Positions 43,151 to 55,561 of a stretch of 64,000 bases of DNA are shown here, one piece after another; the first letter of the stretch is position 1, and each line of letters opens with the position of its first letter. Both the position numbers and the translations under genes were made by a program. Source of the DNA: Neofusicoccum parvum (Eukaryota > Ascomycota > Dothideomycetes > Botryosphaeriales > Botryosphaeriaceae); the NCBI GenBank assembly GCA_020912385.1, contig CP087208.1, positions 2,604,001 to 2,668,000 of the forward strand, given 5' to 3'. The notes below the pieces were generated by a model that made no database searches, was not told the origin of the DNA, and worked only from the letters and a program-made list of their open reading frames with translations.

Positions 43151-44785
43151 ATGGGCGGCGCGCTTTACGATTGCGATGTCGCTGTCGTCGGCGCCGGGCC
43201 TGTGGGCATGCTCACTGCATTGCTCCTGCATCAGCTCGGCAATTCCGTGCAGATCCTCGAACGTCGGCCGGAGCGTTGGAACCTCCCTCGCGCGGTGACC
43301 TGCTACAGCCAGGTCAATCGCATCTTGCAGGCGCTCGGCGTCTTGGAGGAGGTCCTGGAAGCCAAGGCCATCTATCCGTTCCGGCCGCACTTGGCTGACC
43401 ACTGCGAGTGGGTGGGTGCGGATGGTACCGTTGTGGCCAAGATCCCGTTCAATGGGACGCTCTCGAGAAGCGGGTTGGACGTTGTGTACGGCATGAATCA
43501 GATGCTTTTTGATCAAGTGATGGAGAAAATATGCATGGAGAGGGGAATCCCGGTGAAGAGAGGCGCTGAGGTCATCGGCGTCGACGACCATGGAGGCCAC
43601 GTTGAGGTTAAATGGCGGAAGTACACCTCGAAGGACGAGGTCAATTTGGTGCGACACACGGAAAGAACGACTGCTCTGTTCGCGGTAGGCTGCGATGGTG
43701 CTCGGAGCGCCGTTCGAGAAGCCGCAGGGATTCACTTTCTCCCGCAGTCAAAAGGCCAGTACCGCTGGCTGGTCCTCGACGTCGTCCCCGACCCGGACAC
43801 GGGATCCTACGACTGGAAAGACACCGGTTTCTTCAGACAATACAACCTCCCAGAGCGTCCTTGCACCTCCGCCCCCTCTCTCGGCTTCAGACGACGCATC
43901 GAGTTCATGCTTCTTCCCCACGAACCATCCGAGATAGTCGCATCCGACGAGTTCGTCTGGTCGCTGATCGAACCATGGGGCTGCACGCCCACGAACGCTA
44001 AACTCCTCCGCCGCACCGTCTTCAGCCCCAAAGGCGGCTGGGTCGACCACTTCTCCCGCGGCCGCGTCGTCCTGGCCGGCGACTCGGCGCACAACACGCC
44101 GCAGTTCCTCGGCGCCGGCGCCAACACGGGGCTTCGAGACGCAAAGTCGCTGGCCTGGCGGCTGGACCTCGCCGTCAAGCACCCAACCCTAAACTTCGCC
44201 CGACTCTTCGACGACTACTCCGTCGAGCAGCACGGCATCGCCGAGAAGCTGGTCACGATGGCGCTGGACGTCGAGAGGATGATAGCCGTCACCGACCCGG
44301 AGGAGGCGCGGCTGAGGGACGTGCGGCTCAGCCAGGCGCCCATCGCCGACGGCTATCCGGACGTCGAGGCGCTAGGCCCGCCCGGGATGTACTTGAGGGA
44401 CGAGGAGAGCGTCCGTGCCGGGCTGGACTCTGGAGGCAACCTCTTCATCCACGACGACGTGGTTTACCAGGGCCGCCGCGGCCCCTTTGACACGGTGCTT
44501 GGCCAGGGGTGGATCTTGCTTGGTGCAGGGCCTGAGGACCCGGCGGCGGCGTTGGGTGAGCAGACTCGGCTGCGGTATAAGGATGAGTTCGAGGGCTCTG
44601 CGTTTCGGCTGAGCGGAGATGACGGCTTTGAAGATGTCAGTGGCCGGTACACCGAGTGGTTCAGGAGGAATGAAGCATTTGCGGTGCTGTTGAGACCTGA
44701 TTTTTACATATACGCCATTGCGAAAAGGAAGGAAGAAGTAGACTTCGTCGTCCGTAGTGCCTTAGATCACGTCTTTACAAAGTAG
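43151..44785 (+). CDS. FAD-dependent aromatic monooxygenase, class A (MhpA/PheA-type FAD_binding_3), 544 aa
   Basis: Single exon; ATG 43151 in context TTACCATGG. The Rossmann dinucleotide motif VAVVGAGPVGMLTALLL lies at residues about 10-26, with the acidic end ILERRP about 35-40. DG-type motif VGCDGARSAVREAAG lies near residue 180 and the FAD ribityl-binding GRVVLAGDSAHNTPQFLGAGANTG near 305-325. These are the hallmarks of the para-hydroxybenzoate-hydroxylase fold and of 3-(3-hydroxyphenyl)propionate or phenol hydroxylase-like enzymes, which use NAD(P)H and O2 to hydroxylate aromatic rings. No signal peptide, so probably cytosolic. It lies tail-to-tail with an MFS exporter (188 bp between stops) and near a P450 and a Zn2Cys6 regulator, so it is probably part of a small metabolic cluster. 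Substrate not predictable. Confidence 0.92.
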   Translation: MGGALYDCDVAVVGAGPVGMLTALLLHQLGNSVQILERRPERWNLPRAVTCYSQVNRILQALGVLEEVLEAKAIYPFRPHLADHCEWVGADGTVVAKIPFNGTLSRSGLDVVYGMNQMLFDQVMEKICMERGIPVKRGAEVIGVDDHGGHVEVKWRKYTSKDEVNLVRHTERTTALFAVGCDGARSAVREAAGIHFLPQSKGQYRWLVLDVVPDPDTGSYDWKDTGFFRQYNLPERPCTSAPSLGFRRRIEFMLLPHEPSEIVASDEFVWSLIEPWGCTPTNAKLLRRTVFSPKGGWVDHFSRGRVVLAGDSAHNTPQFLGAGANTGLRDAKSLAWRLDLAVKHPTLNFARLFDDYSVEQHGIAEKLVTMALDVERMIAVTDPEEARLRDVRLSQAPIADGYPDVEALGPPGMYLRDEESVRAGLDSGGNLFIHDDVVYQGRRGPFDTVLGQGWILLGAGPEDPAAALGEQTRLRYKDEFEGSAFRLSGDDGFEDVSGRYTEWFRRNEAFAVLLRPDFYIYAIAKRKEEVDFVVRSALDHVFTK

Positions 44786-44973
44786 CGGTGGATTTTGTCG
44801 GTCAGATCGGAAGAGAGGATGTCTTCGGACAAGGAGTAGCTCCCAGAACAGTAAAAATATTGTTGATTTGTGGTCACTCTACGTAGCAATAGGACGCATG
44901 CGAAGTTGCAGGTCTCCGGTCGATTCTCTCTCATCCCCTTCCGCATCCTCCGAACGGCGGCGCCCCGACACAT

Positions 44974-46709
44974 CTACCGCCACGACGGACCTTTCCACTG
45001 CAGGAATGCTGTCGGGATCATGCTGACTCCAACCATCAGAGCCGTAGTGATCCCGGCGCTGCCGTAAAACCCTACATTCGCAATCATCGTCGGGAACCTT
45101 TCGTCCTGTCAGCAAATCTCCCGCCGCACGACTCCACAGCACCACAAACTTACCAGAACGGCCCAATGAACCCCCACGTCTGCCTCACGAAGGTGATGAA
45201 GACCCCCACCCCGGCGGCCTCCTCGCGATAGCAGTCCACCGCATACGTGATCAGCACGGTCGTGACCAGCTGATTCCCGACGGCGGCGATGGCGGCGCCG
45301 ACGATGGGCGTGATGTTCCAGCCCTCGCCGGCGCGCTCGATCTGGACGAGGAAGACGACGACGCCGCAGATGGCGAGCAGGTATCCGGCGTAGCTCAGCC
45401 ACAGCCGGTGCTCGGGCGCGTGGGCCCGCCGCCCGCCGCGCGCCATCCACATGTCCGACGCCCGCCCGCCCAGCTGCTCGCCGATGACCGAGCCCAGGAT
45501 GACGGACAGGTTCTGCAGCCCGACCTGCTGCGTGTTCAGGTGGAACTTCTCGACGAAGAGCTGCGGGATCTCGATCGTGATCATCACCGACGCGAGGAGG
45601 AAGACCATGGCGTAGGCGTAGGCGGGGAGGTAGACGCGTGGCCGCGCGAAGAAGCGGAGCGGTTGGAGGAAGTCGGTTACGGTGAGCGGGCTGGGGTCGA
45701 TGCGCGTGAACTGGAGGTAGCGCTGGCGGAAGGTGGAGGTGGGGAGGGTGCGCTGCGTGCGGAGGTAGCGCGTTTCGGGGCCGAGGAAGAGGTAGAGGAG
45801 GAATTGGACGGCGTTGGTCTGTGGGAGGTGTGAGCGGGTGCTTGATACTGGCGAGGTAAGAGTAAGTTACGCAGGCGAGGATCCAGTAGATCCAGCGGTA
45901 GCCAACGCGGAGCGCGACGAAGCCGAATATGAAGGGCGCGGTTGGGACGCCGAGCGTAACGAAGAGACTTGGCTTTTGGTCAGCTTCAGAAGCGGGATTT
46001 AAGGAGAATACGTACGTCCAGATGCCCATGTATCGTGCACGCTCATGCTTGAAGAAAGTCTCCTGCACCACAGCACTGCCGATGGCCGCTGCGGGGGAGA
46101 TGAAGAACGCAGTGATGGCTCGGCACAGACCCATTGTAGCATACGAAGGACTCTTCGCGCAGCCAACGTTCCCAATCAGACTGCAGATCAGCGAGAGGAG
46201 GAAGATAGGTCGTCGACCATATCTGTCTGATAGTGGCCTCCAGAAGAGAGGTGCACCGCCGAGAATCGCGATGACGAGGGATGTCAAATAGCTGGCGCGC
46301 TGGAGGGTGACGTGCAGGTCGATTGCAATGTCTTCGAAGGCTGACTGGATGGCGGCGGCTGTGAAAGTAGCCATCATGGCGTGAAAGGCGACGAGGCAGA
46401 GGTTTATGATTTTCTGGATCTATGTCAGTCGCAATTCTGGCTGGACGAGAGTGGTTGTACCTTTCGCTTTGGCCAGTTGTAGGGGTCGGCATCGGTCATG
46501 TCGGGGACTGGCTCGAGATCCACGGTTCCATGGCGACTCAACAGATACTCCTGGTGAGCTTCGGAGAGACCACTCTCTGGAGAGATCTTTGCCTCCTCGA
46601 TTTGATGCGGGTGAGTGTCGTCGCCTTTGTGCGACGAGCCGGGCGCCATGTCCTCGACGTGTTCCACATCGGTCCTCTTGACATCTGAAGACATGTCTAC
46701 AGCAGCCAT
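44974..46709 (-). CDS. MFS drug/metabolite exporter, DHA1 type (512 aa)
   Basis: Five exons: 46709-46461, 46419-46016, 45967-45871, 45818-45154 and 45097-44974. The junctions restore KRKIQKIINLC, YMGIWTLFVTLGVP, YWILACTNAVQFLL and GFIGPFWFPTMIANVG. A polar N-terminus of about 85 residues ends with ADPYNWPKRKI, typical of fungal DHA1 (12-TM) exporters. The MFS signature between helices 2 and 3 is RPLSDRYGRRPIF, and the C-terminus PTAFLQWKGPSWR is also typical. These proton antiporters expel drugs or secondary metabolites across the plasma membrane. The gene is divergent from the P450 gene, sharing a roughly 700-bp promoter region, which favours co-regulation. Substrate unknown. Confidence 0.9.
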
Positions 46710-47413
46710 CTCGTCGTGCTCGGGGTGTCTGGAGAAGTGAGTGAGATGCTGTGTCACACCCGCATCTTAAGTACTGGACGAAAGGATGCCGGACTGTTGA
46801 GCGGACGGAATTTTCCATATAGAGATCCAGCCCCGTGAAACCCCATGGGGGACTGTTTTCTGGGGTCCGGACATACTCACAAACCAGCTAAATGAGCCGA
46901 ACTCATCCAATCGGGCAGGCCGAGCTGGCTGAGTACGCGTCCAACATCTCCGAAAGCTCGGTGTTAAGCAAGGTGGAGCTCGGACAAGCCGTCTGCCATG
47001 CGGGGAAGTTGATTTATAGTCTCCATCAGACCGAGACTGCAGGTGTAGTAGGCCTGGCCCTTCGGACATCCCGTTTCTGTCTCACTGCATGCTCTTGGCG
47101 GTATGCGATGATGGCATGGAGACAAGCATTTGATGCCAAGTGGGCGTCCGGGAAGTGTTGATCCTATTGGCTATTGCCAAGCTTGCCCGGATTCGTCGGA
47201 GGGCAGAGCTCCGGGAAACTGCGTTCCGATTGGTTACCCCACACTCTCCGTCTGGGGAACCTTTCCAACAACATCCGCCAGAAACTCAAAGTACACCAAT
47301 CAGCCGCTTCTCATTACGCTGTAGAGACTACACTGAATGATATATAAGCCGTGGCCTTCCTCACGTACGCCCTCATTCATATATTCCCAAGCTTCACAGT
47401 ACAGGAGCAGGAA
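46710..47413. promoter_or_regulatory. Divergent promoter region between MFS exporter and P450
   Basis: About 700 bp separate the two divergent starts. A TATA-like ATATATAAG lies at 47339-47347, about 67-75 bp upstream of the P450 ATG. Two CCAATC/CCAAT-type boxes are present (near 46907 and 47295). I could not identify a definite Zn2Cys6 binding palindrome by eye. Confidence 0.4.
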
Positions 47414-49186
47414 ATGGAACCTTCATCTCTCACGTTTCCGGGTTTGCCATCTCCGGCACTACCCGCATTCTTGACCCTCGTCTTCATCATCTACTTGACA
47501 GGCTATGCTTTATATCAACGCTTTCTGCACCCACTGGCTGGCTACCCAGGTCCATTCTTGGCCTCTCTCACGGACCTGTGGCAGGTTCACCAGTACTTGA
47601 CGCTCAAGCAGCCCTACCATCTAACAGATCTTCACGCCAAGTACGGTCCATTCGTGCGATACGGACCCGACAAGCTTAGCATCACCACTGAAGATGCTGT
47701 TCCGTTGATATACCAAAAAGGAGCAAAGACAATGCCCAAGACCGAGTTCTACGACGCATATGGTGCTGCACACCCCAACGTCTTCGGTACGCGAGATGAA
47801 GCTGTGAGTATTTCTTTGAACGCCCTACGATGCTTTAAATGATAGATTATACCAGCACCACTCCGTTCGGAGGCGTCACATGTCCCACAGCTTTTCCATC
47901 TCATATGTGAAGGACATGGAAGCGTTATTGGACCAGAACGTCAAGCTTCTGAAAGACAAAATTGCCGCCTTCTCCAACAAGAACCAAATCTTCGACTTGC
48001 GAAAAGTCCTGCAATACTACGCGATTGACGTGCTCGGAGAGCTTGCTTTCAGCCAGTCTTTCGGCGTCCAGATCACCGATGACGAATCTCTTGTCCCTCC
48101 GGTCAAGGAGCACAGCCTCCTTGCTGCAGTTACAGGTGCTTGGCCTGCCATGACGATGACGCTGAAGCGATGGCTTCCCAAAGTGCCACTCGAGGGGTTG
48201 CAGCGCTTATTCAGAGGTCGGGCCGCTTGCGCAGCGCTGGCATCCCGATGCGTGCAGCAACGACTGGACGCCCTGCATGGCGTCAAAGACGACGGAGATG
48301 CCGTAGATAGGCAGAGGAAAGATATCCTCACCAACTTGATCCTGGTCAGGCACCCTGATACCGGGGAGCGGCTGACACAGACGGACTTGGAAACGGAGGC
48401 ATTTGGCTTCATGTGAGTCTTGGAGACTCAGACCTTCTCGCTCGGCAGCACCTCTGACACCTGTTTCTCAGCATCGCCGGAACCCACACCACCAGCGCGA
48501 CGGCATCCCTGCTCTTCTACCACCTTTTGCACGCTCCAGAAATCATGACCAAGTGCATCGCAGAAATCGACGCCAACCTCCCAGCCCTCCGTCCAGACGA
48601 GCCCGCCTACTCCGTCTCCGATGTGGAGTCCTCGCTGCCCTACCTCCGGCAATGCGTCCGCGAGAACTTCCGCATCACGCCCGTCTTCACGATGCCGCTG
48701 GCGCGCCGCGTCATGGCGCCGGAGGGCATCACGATAGCGGGACGCCACATCCAGCAGGGCGTAAGTACCGTGCCCCGCCACCAACACCGTTCCCTTTTGG
48801 CGCTGACAAGCTTCGTCGACACGCAGGCTTCCGTCGCGGTGTGCAACCACGCCTTCCACCACAACCCCGACGTCTGGGGCGCGGACCACGACGTCTTCGA
48901 CCCGGCCCGCTGGGAGCGACCGGAGTTGGCGCAGCGCGCGCGGTATTTGATGCATTTCGGCTTGGGCGGGAGGCAGTGCATCGGGAAGACGGTGGCGCAG
49001 ACCAATATTTACAAATTGTCGAGTACTCTGCTGAAAGAATTCGAGTTTGAGTTGGCGGATCCCGGGGAGCGGGCCGGGATTGAGAAAGGTGCGTTTCGGG
49101 GGAAGATCCCAGACTTGGTGAGTGTGGGAATCAGTGAGTTGGAGCATCCATTGATGGTGAGGGCGCGGCGGAGAGTGCAATTGTAG
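47414..49186 (+). CDS. Cytochrome P450 monooxygenase (531 aa)
   Basis: Four exons: 47414-47803, 47856-48412, 48472-48760 and 48827-49186. An N-terminal anchor helix (about residues 15-37) is followed by PLAGYPGPFLA, the proline-rich hinge. The I-helix oxygen-binding motif IIAGTHTTSA lies near residue 317, ExxR (ENFR) near 380, PARW near 440, and the heme-binding motif HFGLGGRQCIGK near 456-467 with the Cys ligand near 464. All parts of a functional P450 are present and the length is normal. It resembles fungal multi-substrate P450s of secondary metabolism (CYP65-like pattern), anchored in the ER. Its neighbours (FAD monooxygenase, exporter, Zn2Cys6 regulator) suggest an oxidation step in a small pathway; product unknown. 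Confidence 0.92.
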
Positions 49187-49531
49187 CTCTGGTTTGCGTG
49201 GCTGGATGGCTTGTTCATCTTTGGTAATTACACGTACCTCGCTGCGAGACAAGCAAGGGAGTCATTTCCCAAACGAGTAGCACGCTTGAAAGCCAAACGT
49301 GTGTGCGGCAATAAAGCAGGGAACCCTAGCTAGTGTGGGGCTTCGTGGGGAATGTGGCTCGGAGCACGCGGAAAGTCCCAGGGAAGCGGGGTAGCTAGCC
49401 TGTTTCAAATTCGGGTGGCTACACAGCACTTCTTGTCCGTTTCCAATCAGTTCTCCGCCGTTTCCATCTTTGCCGAAGGTTTCTTCAGATTGTTCACGCT
49501 GTGGCACTGGTTTTCTCTCTAATGTGTGGCT

Positions 49532-52156
49532 ATGGAGAGATCTCAAGCTGGACCTCTTCAGCCCAAGCGTCGAAGAGTGGAACTTGCATGCGTGTCATGC
49601 CGTCAAAGGAAGTCTCGTGTAGGCTTCTCATCACCTTTTTTCACGGCGGATGTTGATTGATGTCCAACAGTGTGATGGGTGCAGGCCCATCTGTACGTCT
49701 TGTCTTGAGCTCAAGATCCATTGCAGCTACGAGAACACGAGCCAAACCCGCACAAATAAGCGGGATGCCATCTCCGAGTACGTTTGTGTATCATCTTTCA
49801 TGGATGGATGCTAATGGGCGGTATAGCACCAACAATAGACTGATCCGCAGGGTGAAGGAGCTGGAGGGCAAGCTGGCTGCCTTGTCACCCATTCCTCCGG
49901 CACAGTCACAAATGCGCACAAATACGAGGCTTTCGCCGCGAAAGGAGAGAAACTCAGCTGACCCATTACCTATGGGCGAGATACCTGGAACTGCCTGTGA
50001 AAATGCGTCTCCGCAGAAGATTGCCTCAAGCGGCAGTGAGGAAGAAATCCCAAGCGAAGCTGCCGTAGACACGCTTGCAACAGACGCATTCAACGAGGTT
50101 CCCGAACGGAACATTGGATATTTTGGTGGGTTTAGTTTTCCTTGCGGAATACGTGCCCTAGAGGTCACATTTGCTTATCAAATTGACCAGGTCCAACATC
50201 AAATCACGCGTTGTTCCGCACCCTATCTGACATATTCGCGCGCAGTACACACTCGAATGGCTCAGGTCGCACCTTCAGAACAGCTGATACCACAATCATT
50301 GATCCTCAACATGAGAGCTCTGCTGGAGGAAACGATTCAAAGCCAAGAGAACATGAGCCTTGCTTAGATGACCCCTACACGCTGCCTGACCATGAGCAGA
50401 TGGGCTTGCTCGTGGCCCGATTCTGTGAGTCGGTCGGTATGGTATTACCGTACATCAACAAAGACCTCGTGCTTGAGGAAACAAAGCTTCTTCAAGAAAG
50501 GCCTGCTCGTAAGCTTTCGAGATCAATGCGGGCACTGCTGAACATGATCTGCGCACACGCTTCGTCAACTATACCCAACGAAAGCCCTGAGATATTTTAC
50601 CGCCGAGCATTGGCTCTCTTAGATGAACGCACACTTCGAGGATCAAACCTCGAGCTGGGTGAGCTGCTCTCAAGAAAAGTACTATGGACGCCTCTGCTGA
50701 CTTCAACGTAGTGCAGACGCTTCTGCTACTTGCAATCTTTCAACAGAACAATCAGAGGGCGGTCGCCAGCTGGACTTATCACGCTATTGTAGTAAAGGCA
50801 GCGTATCAGCTGGGCCTTCACTCGCGGTCCGTTGACGAAGAGGACGAGGCACAGAACAATGACCTTCGCCGAAGATTGTGGTATGCTGTTATCAACCAAG
50901 ATAGGTACTTGAACGGACTCCATACTGTAAAACTATCTCTCTACTGATACTTGGTAGATGTCTGGGTATTGCGCTTGGTCGGCCATTTTTGATTCCGGGG
51001 CAATACATTCGTGCTCCGAAAGCTTTGAACCACTATTCCACAACGGTTGTACTGTCGGGTGACAATATCAACCTGCTTTACTTTGACCACCTCACGTATG
51101 CTTTGACTCCTTTCCGTAACATGGAGCAGGTATGCTGATGGGCAGCCAGATCACTATACAGTATCAGCGCCTCTGTGGTTGAGTCTCTGTATGACCACAA
51201 TATCGGCGACGCGTGTAATCCTTCTCTCAATGAGGTCATCGTGAGGAGACTGCAATTGTCGTTGAAACTGGATGGGTGGTGCCACCTTACGACCAAACAT
51301 TTCAAGATCATCTCCAATACTGAGGTAAGCTCTTGGGACCCTGTAGTATTCCACAGGAAAAGATTCCAAATTCTCTTGTCTATTCACTACTACAAGACCT
51401 CACTACTCATCAACTGCCCGGTAATTACAATATTTCTGAATGGAAAAGGGAGGAAAGAGCATGATACGACATCAATTACTACTCTTCTTGAACACGTGGT
51501 CCCGGTAATCAAGAAAAGCTTCTTGGCTGCAAAAGAACTACAGAAAATCATACACGCCACGGCTAAAAATGGAGGGGCCTTTCTCGACTCTAATGCCGCA
51601 TGGTGGACCTGCAATTATACTTGTAAGTGGAACAGGCTCGGCAAGCGCCGAATAAGTAATTGATTGTCGGATTATCCTCCTGATAACTCCCAGCGTTTAT
51701 TGTCATTCTCCATCTATTTAGCGTCTTCCTCGCATTTCAACACGTTGAAGTGTCGTCTTCTCTCCCAGAAGTCAGGCTCGCCGACGTTCGAGCTGCCCTG
51801 AATCACGGCCTGGAAACCTTACAATTCGTCGAGAGAACAAGCCTCATGAGTCGGAAAGCTCGCCAATGCGTTTCGGGTTTTTTGAAAGCCTACGACTCTC
51901 TCAGTAAGCAGCGTTGCACTATTCAGTTCAGCTCCTCGAACTGACCCTCCTAGCTTCTACTCAGCGAGACCCGTGCCTGGGAGACTCTGGTATTGCGCAC
52001 TCTTCGGAACCGGTTGCGACGGGAGCCCTTGATCCCTTCCTGGGAGATGAACTCTCCGAGAACTTATTTTCACAATTTGTTGTGCAGTCAGCAGATGATT
52101 TCTTATTCCAGTGCAGCGATAGTGCCTTCTTGGATGCGGATATTGATATCCAATAG
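49532..52156 (+). CDS. Zn2Cys6 transcription factor with fungal_trans domain (725 aa)
   Basis: Nine exons: 49532-49618, 49671-49777, 49827-50125, 50191-50658, 50712-50904, 50958-51095, 51150-51622, 51694-51903 and 51954-52156. All have canonical introns and consistent phase. The binuclear zinc cluster has Cys at 20, 23, 30, 37, 40 and 47 (C-x2-C-x6-C-x6-C-x2-C-x6-C) and starts RRRVELACVSCRQRKSRC. A short linker and a coiled-coil (RLIRRVKELEGKLAAL) for dimerisation follow. The middle regulatory domain contains NNQRAVASWTYHAIVVKAAY and LRRRLWYAVINQDRCLGIAL, typical of fungal_trans. It probably regulates the adjoining P450, exporter and monooxygenase genes; this is inference from position. Nuclear. 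Confidence 0.92.
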
Positions 52157-52706
52157 CAGATCACGAAAGAGCAGGGTTGGAAGAGATTGGGCTGGTTGAG
52201 CCACACGCCAACAGAACTTCCCTCCCTACACACTGCGTTCGGCGTTTGGTCTCGAACATCACAATCAACATGTCAATCGGATTTTCGATTAAAATTCACG
52301 CCACTTCCGCATCCGTGGTCTCATTGATGGGACAATCTCCGTTTTCGGTGGTTCTCAGCTCAGCTCTTGGCGGAAGGTCAGAATATCAATAATCTACCCC
52401 GCATAGACTATAGTCTACACTTGCCGCTAGCCATGAGTGGATACCCAGGAAAGCCCTATCCAGGCACGATGTGATCCTTTGATGGCAAGTAGAAATGTTT
52501 GCCTCTCACATGCAAGGAGTTCGAAGAGCTGAATAAGTCTGTTTGCCTTACGCCCATAATTATGGTGAAGCGGGTTCTTTTTCTTTTTTTCACATGTCAG
52601 TGCGAATCAAAAGCATATATTAGCTGCAATATTTTGCTCGAGCAATGCGATCTCACAAAGCAATTTCCAGATCATTATTCCACAGCATCCATACATCTTG
52701 TTCTGC
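52157..52706. other. Intergenic region between regulator and hydrolase gene
   Basis: AT-richer than the surroundings; no supported gene. It contains a T-rich tract (52574-52592) and presumably the promoter of the following gene. Confidence 0.4.
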
Positions 52707-55044
52707 ATGAAAATGGCTACCCACTACAGTCCCACCGATCTCCGCCCAAAAAAGCGCCTGGTTGTGTGCTGCGACGGTACCTGGCAAGCTGGAGACAAAA
52801 CCTATGCGACCAGTCCTTCAAACGTTGCCAAGCTGAGCCGTATGATACATCGTGAATCGACCCCGGAAGGCATCCCACAAGTCGTCTATTACCAGTCGGG
52901 TGTTGGTACGAGTGGATATCTGGACACCATCGGTCAAAGTTTGCTACCCAATACCTTTTTAATGAGTATAACTAATGACTGGGCAGTCACTTTTGGTTGG
53001 GGTCTTCTCGACAACGTCGCAACTGCTTATCACTACCTTTCCACCAACTTCCATGCTGAGAGCGATGGTTATGCGAATGACGAAATTTTTTTGTTCGGAT
53101 TCTCTCGAGGAGCCTACACTGCTCGTGCCCTTGGGAGTTTGGTGACTGAGATGGGGCTCCTCAAACCTCAGTACTTAAACAAATTTAACAGGGCATTCGG
53201 AATCTACAAGATTCTCGGCCGGAGAATGGCAAAGGCTATTGAGATCGATGAGTACTTCGGTAGGAAGGCCCTCTATAGTCTCAACGACTTCGTAACCACT
53301 TTGGAAAACGGGGACAGAAAGTTTTGGAATGACATCACGAGCAAGAAGACGGATGATGATATGAAGTTCAAGAAGACATATGATAATGTCAAGATCAAGG
53401 CGATTGGAGTCTGGGAAACCGTAATGTCACCTGGAAACAGTTATCTGGCACTTGCTGACTTGGAAATAGGTCGGCGCCCTCGGAGTCCCACAGAGTCTGA
53501 TCTCAAATGTTTTCCCTTGGATAAATGCACGTCATCAGTTCTTCAACACCGCTCTCAGCCCCAGTAGGTCCACCTTCATCCACTTTTCACATAAGGCTAA
53601 GAAGTGAAAAGACATTGAAAACGCCTTCCAGGCCCTCGCACTGGACGAGCACCGTGGGTCATTTCCGCCAGCATTGTGGTACCTGCCAAAAACAATCAAA
53701 GCTCATGAAAAGATGCCGAATCTCAAGCAATGCTGGTTCCCTGGATTCCACGAAAGCATTGGGGGCGGTGGAGTCAAACTTCAGTTTCTGCTCAGAGAAC
53801 AGCTTCCATTTATCGCAAGTTGGATCGATCCGGATGATTCGCAGATACATGAGGTTACCCTCGCGTGGATGTGTGACCAGCTCGATGGCATTCTGACTTT
53901 CAATGAGGACGCCGTGAACAAGATCCTCTTGAGGCCAGGCGAAAACAAGGACACCTGGGCCGCTTCCAAAGAAACCGATTCCTTCCAAAGCCTGGCATCT
54001 TGGCAACTAGAAGTTCTGGGAGGCTGCCACCCAAGAACCCCGGGTCGATATCATCCTCGCCTGGAGACAAACGAGACCGTACATCCATCGGTTCATTATC
54101 GCATGAACATCGGAAATCTACACTACTCTCCAAAGCCGCTTCGTGAGCGATATGTCCATTGCTACCATCTTGGGCTTCCAATTTACCACTTCACCGTGCC
54201 GCGTTGGAGTTTCGGCGAACTATTTTGGTGGTTGTGCTCACTGGCGTGGGATCTGGGTGCACCAGCTCGGTATCTGGCTTCACCGCTTGGCGATGTCGTG
54301 AAAACCCTTTATCGCGACGGTAGGCATCTCTTGGGCCACGCTTCACACCGGTGGAATATTTTCCAGGAAAAGATACTCCCCAAAGCAATCGTTATACTCC
54401 GAATAGCCCTCTTTTTCTTTCCAATTTGGGTCGCAACCCCGGCACTTTGGAAATGGGAGGATGAGGCGAAGAAGAAGGACAATGCGAAGGGAGAAAAAGA
54501 GAAGGGAAAACAGACACTGTACAGCGCAAGCTGGGTGCGACATGAGGTTGGTCAGACGCTGCTGCAGAGGGAACAGACGCAGGTATCCCTCCCAGAATGG
54601 ATAATCCGTGAATCGAAAGATACGCGTAAAATCAACTTTGAGATGGCCATCCTACCTCCCAAAGTCAAGGTCTACCTGGACGAACGGAATTCTGGTTACA
54701 TCACAAGATTAGAAAACCTCGATACGGAGATGACTCCACACCACACTAGGACGGATTGGAAACTGAGGGGATTTGTCCGGAAAAAAAGCCAACAACCAGA
54801 ACTATCCTCTTACACAACGAGCCAGCAGACGCATCAGTCTTCTCAGACAACGAGTCAGCAGCTGTATGAGCTTTCTCAGCAATCGTTCCAGCAGTCTCCT
54901 CAAACCAAGCAAGGGAAAACCAAGCGTGCAAAAGTCAACGGCACCACCCATGAGAGGAATGGTAAAGGTACAGCAGGAATGGAGGAAAATTGTATGCCGT
55001 ACGAAGGTATGCCGGTCGACCTCGCAGTTCAACAGCATGGGTAG
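52707..55044 (+). CDS. DUF2235 (Tle1-like phospholipase fold) alpha/beta hydrolase with C-terminal membrane segment (746 aa)
   Basis: Three exons, 52707-53420, 53470-53563 and 53612-55044, restore KAIGVWETVGALGVPQSL and NTALSPNIENAFQALALDEH across the introns. The N-terminus has KKRLVVCCDGTWQ, the conserved C/FDGTW strand of DUF2235. The nucleophile elbow GFSRGAYTAR (Ser near residue 132) fits the GxSxG pattern of lipases. LALDEHRGSFPPALW and CWFPGFHESIGGG carry the acidic and His parts of the predicted triad. Bacterial relatives include Tle1-type phospholipase effectors; fungal members are common and largely uncharacterised. A hydrophobic helix (about residues 485-505, RIALFFFPIWVATPALW) is followed by a Lys/Glu-rich stretch and a Gln/Ser/Thr-rich tail (TTSQQTHQSSQTTSQQ). 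Lipid hydrolase activity is inferred from the fold. Confidence 0.88.
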
Positions 55045-55510
55045 ATCTGATCGGAGTGAACCTCATGGTTGGTGGTATAGTTCCTATTGCGCGGATCTTT
55101 ATCTTATGAGAGAAATTGTGTTTTATCGATCCTGTATGTCTCAATAAATCATTCGATAAGTCTTTAGTGTAATCCTCAGTAAGTGGAGGTTGAAGTAACA
55201 GCGATTCCGATCAAAACATCGCAGTGGAATGGTACCGACATAGGCGTTCATCCAGCAGCCTTGAGCATGTCGATAGTGGCTCAAAGGTTAAGGCAACAAA
55301 GCCACACTGCTTTGGTGGTGGGAAAGATTGCTGAAGTGATGATTCCGTAGACTACGGCGCTGGGGATGCATGTACGACACACCGAAAGCTCTTCGGGCCG
55401 GCTCAGGGCACACTCATGAGCATCACAAGAACGTAGAGCGTAGTCTTCCTCGAGCTTTGGTGACGTCGTAGCCAGCGGGTGTGAGGGTTGGGCCATAGAT
55501 GGTTTCTCCC

Positions 55511-55557
55511 AGATCTTCCTTGAAGCCCCGCGCATGGCAGAAAACACTCAACGAAAA
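55511..55557 (-). terminator. Bipartite snRNA 3' element, copy E
   Basis: On the minus strand TTTTCGTTGAGTG (55557-55545) is followed 32 nt after TCG by GGAAGATC, preceded by CTTCAA. It marks the 3' side of a minus-strand snRNA-like unit. Confidence 0.6.
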
Positions 55558-55561
55558 CGCT

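Noticed and set aside
43250..43270. CTCGAACGTCGG, a match to the dispersed motif, within the FAD monooxygenase gene
   Set aside because: It encodes the conserved LERRP segment and lacks the CAAC flank; a coding coincidence. The same applies to CGACGTTCGA at 51780 in the regulator gene.
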